Source: Lathyrus oleraceus (lineage: Eukaryota > Streptophyta > Magnoliopsida > Fabales > Fabaceae). Taken from it: a stretch of 64,000 nt of DNA. Below, piece after piece: positions 1 to 8,816 of this stretch (position 1 is its first letter; the number at the start of each line of letters is the position of its first letter). A program made the translations under genes and the position numbers. The notes beneath the pieces were generated by a model. That model saw only the letters and a program-made list of their open reading frames with translations, ran no database searches and was not told the DNA's origin. The DNA lies in assembly GCF_024323335.1 (NCBI RefSeq), contig NC_066581.1, forward strand, positions 224,011,039-224,075,038, in the 5' to 3' direction.

Positions 1-142
1 AAGTAAATGTGATAAATAAGCGAGTAGATGCATAAAGATAAACACCTAAAACTAGAGAGAGAACAACCTAAACTAGGCTCGACTCCTTTTGGCGACTAGG
101 AAATGCCTAAAGTAGTGAAATATCCCCAGCAGAGTCGTCAGC
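1..142 (-). other. Leader and PBS edge of the outer Ogre/Tat-type element
   Basis: This is internal, non-coding leader of a minus-strand LTR element that continues off the left edge. Bases 123-140, read on the minus strand, give TGACGACTCTGCTGGGGA. That is one base different from the arginine-tRNA-type PBS (TGGCGACTCTGCTGGGGA) of the element at 14003-14020. Two bases separate it from the LTR that starts at 143. The small plus-strand ORF across this region is not supported by any family similarity. Confidence 0.7.
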
Positions 143-491
143 TGAAGCTAGCGGAAATATACCCGAATGTATCGCACGCTCGAATATACAACAGGGTCGT
201 CGTCGAACTTTATTTATCCCCAAAGGGAAGGGAAAACATCAATAAAACCTGGGGTAAAGAGATATACTGGGTAAGGAAGTCGGTTATGCAAGGGGAAGGT
301 ATTAGCACCCCAAACATCCATGGTACTCCATGGGACCATTTTAATTATTCTCGCACGAATAGGTGTTATATCTAAAGATTACTCGCAAAAGAATGGGAAA
401 AGGAAGGAAAATAGATAAAGTGCTCGGTGAGGATTAGGGCCGTCATGCCTACGTATCCTCATAGTGCAATGAGGAATTCAGAGCTTCATAG
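143..491 (-). repeat. Outer Ogre/Tat-type LTR, first fragment
   Basis: The LTR begins TGAAGC next to the PBS and is read on the minus strand. It is interrupted at 491 by the plus-strand Ogre element and resumes at 54216. The break falls inside a motif (GCCTACGTATCCTCATAG ... AGAGCTT) that recurs intact at about 54915 and 55526 in the same LTR. This supports the two fragments being one sequence split by insertion. No gene is present. Confidence 0.7.
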
Positions 492-1841
492 TGTAAGACC
501 TCAATTTTGACCCTAAGATCCCTCATGCAAATTCATCATAAGCATTAGCATGGGATCATACCTTGGCATCCTCCTTACCCCTCCTTCATTGGGTTTTTAT
601 TGGGATAACTCTTTTGTAGGTAGGGCATGATCCCATTGATCTATCAAGTTCACATCTAGGGTTTGAGACCCTAAAAAAAAAAGAGCACAACCAAGAATTG
701 ATCCAAGAATGTTTATGAGCATCATATATGAGTCCCAATGTTCTCTACATGTTATATTGATCAAGTTTTCTTCAAGAGTTTGAGGGTGATTTGCCTTGGG
801 AACCCTAGTTTGACTGGGTATCTTGAGTAACTTCTCCAACAAGCTATCTCACCAATTGATCAAATTTCTTAAGGGAAACTTAAAAATTCATCATCTTATG
901 CATATATGATCTACCATGAGCCAAGAAAGTCAAGAGAATTGGAAGTTAGCAAGTTGGTTGATGGTGGTTGGCCAGATGAATTCATCTGATCAAAATTGGG
1001 TCTCCCTAGACCCTATCTCATACAATTTTCACCATATGAAAATGATTCCAATAGAAAACTTACTCTAAATGACATTCAAAACAATTTTCATGTTGAGACC
1101 TAGAGCTAGTTTTGTTTAGAAAATCATTTTCTATGTTGAAACATTATAGGTCATTTTGTCTAAACCCTAATTTGAAAGTTAACTTCCCAAGGCCATAACT
1201 TTCTCAATTTTAATGAGATGAAAGGTTTCCAAGTTGCACAATCAAAATCCATGTGTCTAATTCAACTTTGATCTTTGGAGTGGGAGCTAATTCAACTTTT
1301 TTGAGCATGTGATATGAGGTTACATTATAGGTCACTTTTGACCTATACCATTGATCAAGTGATTTTTCCAAAGTTCAAAAATGCATAACTCTATCATTTC
1401 AAGTCCAAATGACATTAAATTGATTACCATTTTGAATGTCTTTGAAAGAGATACAACTTTGATGAAGACACGTTTCTCATTTGAAGCTCATATGAAAAGT
1501 TAAGCAAGGTGGAACATTGAGACATATGGCTTGACACTTAGAAAAATTTTGATATGTCAAAAATATCCAAACTTCCACCTCAAATTTATTCAATTTACAA
1601 ACTCCAAATTGAAAAGTGTTTAACATGAAAGTTTTTCCTCTCAATCTCACCTTTCCAAAGAGCTCAAATTCATTCATTTTGGACAAGGAATGCATAGGCT
1701 GCACATGGCATGAACATGGTGTCATCACTTGGCAAGGATCAAACTTCAAATCATCATGTACACTTGCCTTGCAATCCAAGTTGAATTCAGATTATCTCAC
1801 ACTCATTTGTGGACTTAGGGTAATGATTTTATGGGCCTATG
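492..1841 (+). repeat. Ogre 5' LTR, upstream part (U3)
   Basis: This aligns with 49682-50971 of the 3' LTR. Compared with that copy it lacks about 85 bp (present at about 49795-49880), and it keeps about 99 bp (about 1462-1560) and about 52 bp (about 1730-1781) that the 3' copy has lost. It ends with the target duplication CTATG (1837-1841), where the minus-strand element entered. No coding sequence is supported here; the two overlapping small ORFs at 1477-2080 are chance reading frames, one of which crosses the insertion point. Confidence 0.92.
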
Positions 1842-3955
1842 TGTCGCAACCTAAAAAATATAAATGCGAAAAAAACAACCGGCGAAAAAGAATGATAGAA
1901 GAGTCGCCACCGTGCGTTATTTATCCCAAAGGAGGGAAAGGAAACGCTCGAAGTAAACCTGGAAAAAGGAAAGGAAAAGACAAGGTCTCGCAACCAAATC
2001 TTGGGTTCGGTAGTCGATTATGCGAAGGGAAGGTATTAGCACCCCTACGCATGCGTAGTACTCTACGGGATCCACTTTAGTTGTTCTTGTCAAAGGGTGT
2101 GGGTTTATCTAATGTACTATTTACTAAAAGAGGGGTCAAAAGAAAATGACTCGCACGGATGTCGCATCCACTGCATATGTATCTCATATGAATATGAGAA
2201 TCAGAGTCTTCGTAGCTCGGTTGACCTATAGGCTAAGGGGAAGAGCTCGGTAAGACATCACGTCTTATGCCTACGTATCTCATCTGGAATGAGAATCAGA
2301 GCAAGTCGTAGTTCGGCTAACTATGGGGTAAGGGTTGAATGACGTTACTACGCAATCTACCGGATGCTTGACCTTTGAAGACTTACTCGTCTGTAGTAGA
2401 AGGAGTAAACACGTTCTTGGGAGAAGAAAAATCAATGAGTTTGTTGGGTTTTAGGAATGCTTATGCAAAATGGAAGTCCTAGACGAAGGAACAGTGCTAC
2501 CTTAATTGACATGCAAACGAGAGACTATACGAAGCCTAGCAATACTATGGGGAGACGACCGCACCACACAAAACATGTATCATAAAGTAAACCTGCCAAC
2601 AAGGGGCTCAAACACACAAAAAACATTGCCTCCTATTGAGGTCTTCCAGCTAAGAAAGCGGTAAAATACGGGAAATGGGTAAAAGTACCACACGGATAAA
2701 GATCCGAAGTAACAGCAACTAAGGGGGCAAGAAACCCAAGGATCTCTCAAGCTAGCACCATCAAAGAAAGTGAATCAGTACAGGTAATCGGAATAAACCT
2801 CCAGGTGGTATCCCACAAATAAAGTGGAATACCAAGCCATCTCTGCAAGAGTCAGGTGTGCCCTCACAAAAACTCAACAAACAGGTTAGGAAGCAACGCA
2901 TGGATGCAATAGAAAAACATGTCACAACAGAACACAAAACAAATTAGAGCAAACAGAAAAAATAACTACTGTCGCGATCGCTGCTGCATCGACTAGCGAC
3001 AGCTTAGCGAAGCTTCGCTACAGGCTCGCCTAGCGAAGGTGCTAGCGAAGGCCTGCGGGTTTTGGGTCCTTCATTGATAACAGTCCGATCTCGGCAACCC
3101 CAAACCCTATGGTACACATTTCAGTAATTAAACGATTAACATTCAAGGCATTGATTTACATATTCATATACATCTAAACCCGTGGGCAAAACCTCACGAT
3201 AATACCTCACACATTCAGAGTATTCAAATTAAGCATAGAGTAACGGGAATAAGGCAAACCTGATTGGAGAGATTGAATGAAATTGGATTGCACCGGGGTT
3301 TGCAGAACAATCTCAGGGTTTGTATGAGGTAGAGCAGGTTCTTTGCCGATGAGTTCCCTTCAGTGTCCGGAGGTTGCTCCGAACTCTGTTAGCTTCCTCC
3401 CTGGCTTTGTTAGGTTAGGTTTCAGATCAGGTTAGCTCAGGTCTTTTCAGGTTCGGTCTTTTCAGGTCAGGTCTTTTTGGGAGATGGGAGTCTAGTATAT
3501 ATAGCCTAATTTTCGTGGCTTTGTGGGCTCAAATGAGAACAACTCAAACCCAAGACTTTCTGTTATTTTTCTCAAACGCGTGAGCTTCGCCTAGCGAAGG
3601 ATCTGCTCGCTTAGCGAGCATGACAGTTCAGTTCGCTTAGCGAACCATGTTGCTCGCCTAGCGAGCATGACAGCTCAGGCTCTGCTTTTCCAAACTTGGT
3701 GAATTGTGTCCTGGGCCTTTGTTCCTTTAAGGTTAATGCTTTGAATGATGAATAGACCTCATTTGAACATGTTGGAAGTAACCCAAGTCATTCCCTTGTG
3801 TTGACTGATCACCCAGATAGGACCCACAAAGTGTCTTGGATGATATTTAGGCTTCTTGGGGCTAATTCTGATTGACATGATGAAATGCAATATGAAAATT
3901 AAAATGACCTAAAAATGAATGCATGAATGAGGAGGGCAAATTTTGAGGTGCTACA
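1842..3955 (-). repeat. 3' LTR of the nested Tat/Ogre-type element
   Basis: This is 2114 bp and matches 14023-16138 almost throughout. A TATATATA box on the minus strand lies at 3496-3503. Two copies of a motif with TACGTATCTCAT followed by ATGAGAATCAGAGC occur at about 2173-2220 and 2268-2316. A cluster of short inverted words around CTAGCGA and TTAGCGAA occurs at about 2985-3050 and 3585-3665. Confidence 0.93.
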
Positions 3956-3967
3956 GCTGCCCCTATT
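3956..3967 (-). other. Polypurine tract of the nested Tat/Ogre-type element
   Basis: Read on the minus strand this is AATAGGGGCAGC, directly before the 3' LTR. The same 12 bases precede the plus-strand Ogre 3' LTR at 49670-49681. This is the expected plus-strand DNA priming site and ties the two elements to one lineage. Confidence 0.85.
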
Positions 3968-4073
3968 CAATTAACTGTGAACCTGAACGGATGAAAGCAG
4001 CGACTATCAGACTTTCAAGGTAAATAGGGATTGAATACCAAAAGAACCGGAGAATTTGCACTCTGTAGGTGAC

Positions 4074-4375
4074 GAAGCGAGGAAAGTGAGGCCATTTACC
4101 GATGGCGGCTTGAAAACACATTTGATACTTACCGATATCAAGGAAAGCGAGGCCATTTATCGATGGCGGCTTCAAAACAAATTTGATATTTACCGATATC
4201 AAGGAAAGCGAGGCCATTTACCGATGGCGGATTCAAAACAAATTTGATATTTACCGATATCAAGGAAAGCGAGGCCATTTACCGATGGCGGCTTCAAAAC
4301 AAATTTGATATTTACCGATATCAAGGAAAGCGAGGCCATTTACCGATGGCGGCTTCGCTGGGGAGAAAAAGTTGT
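4074..4375. repeat. 61-bp tandem repeat, five units
   Basis: The word GATGGCGG starts at 4101, 4162, 4223, 4284 and 4345, an exact 61-bp period. Each unit contains GAGGCCATTTACCGATGGCGG and a TTTACCGATATCAAGGAAAG segment. Neighbouring units differ at only a few bases, so amplification is recent. It lies between the integrase remnant and the 3' LTR, where Ogre-type elements are known to carry variable tandem repeats. The plus-strand ORFs across it simply reflect a period that leaves a frame open over short distances. Confidence 0.95.
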
Positions 4376-4990
4376 TTACAAGTGAAACGAGACCAGGCAT
4401 TTACCGATGACTGGGGAGAAACTCGATGTTTACCGACATCGAACAAGATATTTACAAGTGAAACAAGACCAGACAGTTACCGATGACTGGGATGGAACTT
4501 GATGTTTACCGACATCGAACGAGATGTTTACAAGACCAGACATTTACCGATGACTGGGAAGGAACTCGATGTTTACCGACATCGAACAATGATGTTTACA
4601 AGACCAGACATTTACCGATGACTGGGAAGGAACTCGATGTTTACCGACATCGAACAATGATGTTTACTGACACCAAGGAAAGAATATATTTATGAAACGA
4701 AACCATTTACCGATGGCAAACATGAAGTATTTGATATTTACGGATAGCGAAGATGTTGGGGAATCTTGAACAACAAAACCATTTACCGATGGTTAACAAG
4801 CGGCTGATGTTTACCGACATTGAACAATGATGTTTACCGACACCAAAAAGGGAAAGGACACATACGGGTGTTGACAAAACGATTTTTTGTAGACATCATG
4901 AGAGACATGCCATTTACTGATGGCCAACTATTGGAATTCGACGTTTATCGACATCGAAAGATGATGTTCACCGACATCAAAGAAAAGCAC
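4376..4990. repeat. Diverged repeat array built on a TTTACCGA(T/C) word
   Basis: This continues the 61-bp array in degenerate form. GATGACTGG starts at 4406, 4482, 4549 and 4617, so spacing is 76, 67 and 68 bp, with alternating words CGATGTTTACCGACATCGAAC and CATTTACCGATG. Copies become irregular after about 4660. CGATGTTTACCGACATCG is close to an inverted repeat (CGATGT and ACATCG). Confidence 0.8.
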
Positions 4991-6502
4991 AGACACTAAC
5001 GGGGGATCAAACCGACACTTACCGGTATCGCCAGGATGATACTTACATATGTCGAAATAAGGCAGACACTTACTGGTGACTAAATCGGAAGAGAATCAAA
5101 CTTTCCTTTCACGGACTGGTGAGAAAATAAATCTCACTGGGATTATCGATTCTGAATGTTGCCAAGGGAAGCTGCTGCAGATGTGTTATACTGATGTTAG
5201 AAAATGATTCGTCTCTGCTGGGGATAAGATCCAATCTGGTTTAATGCATGTATGCATATGTTTGAGTTTTTTATGGCGTAATGTTCCATACTTAATGGAA
5301 ATGCTACGCGATTTGAGAGGATGCAATGCAATATGATTCTACATGCAGGGATGCGAAATGCTAGGTTAGAAATAACGCCAAGCCGAGGCAAGGAACTCTG
5401 CTGGGGAGAATGATTACGCTCTTCTTGACCCAGACAATGCTGTTGGAGATACACAACACAATGAACTCTGTGGGGAAATGACCGACCATGCGGTGTTCAG
5501 GAAGTAACACAATACCGAGACTCTGATTGGGGAGAGAATGGCACTGGAAGCTTGTTGTTGGGGAAAGCGACAGTGGTTCTAGCAACCAAAATCTGCGAGA
5601 GAGACGACTCAGCAGGGGAAGCAAACACTGATACGGTACCGAGATTCCGCTCCAAGGAGAGAGACCATGGATCTGGCGTCGAGATCATCGATCTGGCATC
5701 GAACTCTGAGGAGCAGCCGTTTCTGCTGGGAAGATACAGTCTGGCATTGTCAACTCCGCTGGGGATATATAACAATTCTGCTGAGGATACTTACTGATCT
5801 GGCATTCTCGGAACGGTAGAGAAACCAACTCAACTGGGGAATCACTTGTTGGGAAAACACCAACCTCTCGATCATGCTGGGGGCACAAATTCTGAACTCG
5901 ACTTAGACGACCCAACTTCTTACACGACTGGATAGTGTTGAAACAACAGGGTCTTCCTTCGAACAAACTTTGGCTCATCTGCTTTAGCCATCAATCAAAG
6001 ATAGTAACCACAAAACGGCAAGACGTACATGCCCCAGGGGATCGTATGGACAAAATATACTCAAGTGTACTCAACATTCAAAATGATTTTCAGATGTTTT
6101 ATCTTTCGCACGTCATTGTCTAGCCTTCATGTTTTTAGATGCAATGTTTATCAAAAATTCGGACGTTTTTGCAAACAAAACAGTAAAATAAAAAAACAAG
6201 AGAGCAATTTGACTGAATAACGACTTTTATTGATTGAAAATGGCCTATAAAGGCAAATACATCAGAAAGCAATTCCTACGAAGAGGTAATTGCGCCAAAA
6301 GAGGAAATAAACTATCCTATTGGTAATGTGAACACGACATTCCACTATTTTCCAATTCTGTTAGAACTCATAGATCTTCAATTTCCCCCAAATTCTTTGC
6401 TTTCTGAGAAGAATGGTTGGACTGATCATATCCTTCAAGATGGTAGACACTGAAACGCGATGAAGTACAGATAACTCAGATTGTAGTCTTCGCTTTAATC
6501 CC
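4991..6502 (-). other. 3' untranslated stretch of the nested element
   Basis: No coding region is supported. Recurring CTGGGGA-containing words (for example near 5400, 5530, 5757 and 5838) suggest an older, eroded repeat. The short ORFs on both strands here overlap one another and show no family similarity. The sequence lies between the repeat array and the post-integrase hairpins. Confidence 0.6.
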
Positions 6503-6712
6503 TAACTTTTGCCTGGATCGCCCTTTTCGGGTTTTCAATCCACCGGGATACCCATTTTTGCCTAAGCCGCCTTTGCAGGTTTTCGACTTACCGGGTGTAC
6601 ATGTTTTTTTTCTTCTTTATCCCTAACTTTTGCCCGAACCTTTTTCTTTTCTTTTTCTCTTGGTTCGCCGGGATGCCCTTTTTTGCCTGGACTTTCTTTT
6701 TTGTCCAGCGGG
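6503..6712 (-). ncRNA. Array of four covarying hairpins after the integrase stop
   Basis: On the minus strand there are four stem-loops at 6687-6708, 6635-6667, 6563-6590 and 6514-6542. Their outer arms are CTGGAC/GTCCAG, CGAACC/GGTTCG, TAAGTCG/CGGCTTA and TGGATTG/CGATCCA, so the pairing is kept while the sequence changes. The last two have an inner CCT/AGG or CCC/GGG stem closing a GCAA or GAAAA loop. Each unit is followed by GGCAAAA (GGGCAAAA in the second), and several are preceded by CCCGG. The plus-strand Ogre has a matching array at 29074-29230. The structure is seen in the sequence; a role as a structured RNA in the element's 3' UTR is inference. Confidence 0.65.
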
Positions 6713-6717
6713 TCAGT

Positions 6718-7626
6718 TTATGCGAAGTATTTTTTGACTACATCTGAATTCACGGGAGACGAAAAATCTTCACCATCCGTAGTTGTAAGCAACAAGGCTC
6801 CACCAGAAAAGACCTTTTTAACAACATATGGACCTTCATAATTCGGAGTCCACTTGCCCCTGTTATCTGTACCGGGAGGAAGGATCCTCTTCAAAACTAA
6901 GTCACTTATCTGATAGCTTCGAGGACGCACTTTCTGATCAAAGGCCTTCTTCACCCTTCTCTGATATAGTTGTCCATGACACACAGCTGCTAATCGCTTT
7001 TCCTCAATTAAATTTAACTCATCAAACCTGGCTTGAACCCACTCAGCCTCGTCAAGTTTTACATTCATCATCACCCTCAAAGAAAGGATTTCAACTTCTA
7101 CTGGCAAGACTGCCTCCATGCCATACACAAGTGAAAACAGAGTTGTCCCGGTTGACGTACGCACTGAAGTACGATACCCATGCAAAGCGAAAGGCAACAT
7201 CTCATGCCAATCCTTGTACGTCACAACCATCTTTTGCACAATCTTCTTAATGTTTTTGTTTACCGCCTCTACAACACCATTCATCTTTGGTCTGTAAGGA
7301 GAAGAATTGTGGTGTTCGATCTTAAAGTCTTTGCAAAGCTCTATTATCATCTTGTTATTGAGATTCGAACTATTACCAGTGATGATTCTCTCAGGAACCC
7401 CATAACGATAGATAATTTCTTTCTTAATGAATCGAGCAACCACTTGTCTGACTAGGATGAAGCGATGCCCATTAGAAGCAATAGGTTCAATCATATCGAT
7501 GCCCCACATCACGAATGGCCAAGGGGGATTCCTAATATTCAGAGGGTTTGGTGGTACATGCACTGTATCTGCATAGATCTGACATTTGTGGCACTTTCGG
7601 GCGTATTTGAAATAATCAGATTCCAT
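6718..7626 (-). pseudogene. Integrase (Ty3/gypsy type), inactive: catalytic Asp lost and internal deletion
   Basis: Integrase inserts the cDNA into the genome. The 302-residue frame starts in the zinc-binding region (residues 11-14, CHKC) and runs to the natural C-terminus KKYFA. The first catalytic Asp is in WGIDMI. The second should lie in a TDNG motif but reads ITGNSSN, so that Asp is gone. The Glu region NGVVEA is present. Compared with the plus-strand Ogre integrase (28076-29053), about 18 residues are missing after HRFILV (near 7452), an in-frame deletion. The C-terminal region (NYEGPYVVKK) is well kept. The true N-terminus lies upstream in broken frame. Catalysis is very unlikely. Confidence 0.9.
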
Positions 7627-8066
7627 GGTTATTCAGTAATAACCAGCTCTTAACAACTTCTTGGCCATTGCATGACCACCAACATGGGTACCGAAAGATC
7701 CCTCGTGTACTTCCTGCATTAACATGTCTGCTCCATGTCAAAGTTCCTCTTGTACAACACATCATCCTTGTTCAAGTAAAAGCTTCCAGCTAGCCTTCTC
7801 AGTGTCTTCTTGTCATTCTTTGACGCTCCTCTTCTAAAGCCGCCCCTATCTTGATCTCTTTCTTTACGTTCTCAGTACCAAGGTTAATGACTTCCAACTC
7901 TTCCTGGTGAGGTTGAATGACCCTTTCCTCCTGTTTCAATAGTCTGGCCAATTCTTTGGGGAGTTCACAATCTTCTTCCCTCTCCTCTTCGGCTTGGTAA
8001 ATGGGATTATCGAAATCATACTGAGCCATAACAGAACTGTTTTTAATGGAATCCGTAAGATCAATT
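7627..8066 (-). pseudogene. Pol remnant: pre-RT segment fused to the pre-integrase region
   Basis: After the intron acceptor, the reading frame opens with residues matching the start of plus-strand Ogre pol (both have LARLL/LTRLL, then INLG/VNLG and IKIG). At about 7828 this jumps, with a frame change, to residues resembling DKKTLRRLA...FYLN...LYKRNFDM, which in the intact arrangement lie just before integrase. The whole RT and both RNase H domains, about 2 kb in the sister element, are missing. A further small deletion follows FDM, and the HEGSFGTH zinc-binding residues continue in another frame. This is a remnant and encodes no enzyme. Confidence 0.85.
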
Positions 8067-8328
8067 CTGCACGAACGATGTTTCATGCCTTTTTTTTAGA
8101 AAAGAGTTCAAGAAAGTCACAGAAAACAAAAAAACATTGCCATTTTTATTGTTTTGAAAATGAGAGTAATGAAAATAGAAAGACAGGGAACACAAATTTG
8201 ATTGCAAAACGTCCTTTATTGATGATAATCATTGAAAATTTAAAACATGATGTGGCCCTACAATGAACCACAACGCCTTGGGCAGAGCGTAGGGCTTTCA
8301 TGCATAATGCAAAACTTAAGAAAATTAC
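8067..8328 (-). other. Intron between gag-pro and pol in the nested element
   Basis: On the minus strand the donor is GA|GTAATT at 8328 and the acceptor TGCAG|A at 8067, giving 262 nt. The gag-pro stop codon TAA overlaps the donor, so unspliced RNA ends at protease while spliced RNA continues in frame into pol. The plus-strand Ogre has the same design (25343-25592). An intron at this place is known for Ogre elements; splicing here is predicted from sequence only. Confidence 0.75.
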
Positions 8329-8816
8329 TCTGTCTGAAGAGTAACTTGGACTATTTCTTCAGCAATCCAGTTGTTGATCTTCTCCCCCGGAGCACACGGG
8401 CGCACCGTATCACAATCACTGTCACCATCTTCATTGTATGTTGCAAAGACATCCCCGTGATTCATCAATCCAACACTAGTGAAAGTACACGGCCCTTTCT
8501 GATCCTGGACACCCTACTCTGATGATTGAAAAGGCTGATAACCAATGCCAAATATGTCTTTTTTTACGGGCACATCAATCATCTTGCCCTAGCCTTCCGC
8601 GTCACCTGAATGAATGACCTCCAGAGCTTGTTTATAGGACGCAATCGAGGTACTTGGTTTCTTCTGTTCAACAAAAGCCACCTTCTCAATACTGACAGTC
8701 TCAAAAGCTTGACATAGAGTTTCATGAATTTCGCCATCCATCTCCACATATTTGAATGAGGATAAATGGCTCACAAAGATGTCCTCTTCGCCACTCACGG
8801 TCACAACTTGACCATC
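8329..8816 (-). pseudogene. C-terminal tail of gag-pro, interrupted by three stop codons
   Basis: The frame of the large gag-pro ORF continues here after a TGA at about 8814-8816. It is read through residues such as VSHLSSFKYVE, shared with plus-strand Ogre VSHLSSFSYVE at about 24937. A TAG near 8586-8588 stands where the sister element has Trp (WGRM at about 25091), and another TAG is near 8514-8516. The segment ends at the intron donor with an INNW motif shared with the sister (NNWTAVDI at about 25298). All three stops can be explained by single C-to-T or G-to-A changes. Confidence 0.8.

Noticed and set aside
103..375. 90-codon plus-strand ORF at the left edge
   Set aside because: It runs from PBS into LTR of a minus-strand element and has no protein similarity I can recognise.
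4074..4375. CRISPR-like regular repeats
   Set aside because: Units are contiguous with no unique spacers, and the setting is a plant retrotransposon.
4056..4695. Three repetitive plus-strand ORFs
   Set aside because: They are frames left open across the 61-bp and related tandem repeats and lie antisense to the element's 3' UTR.
5197..6220. Cluster of 60-97-codon ORFs on both strands
   Set aside because: They overlap one another, show no family motifs and lie in eroded 3' UTR sequence.
6828..7455. Plus-strand ORFs of 140 and 91 codons
   Set aside because: They are antisense to the integrase remnant, whose motifs fix the coding strand.
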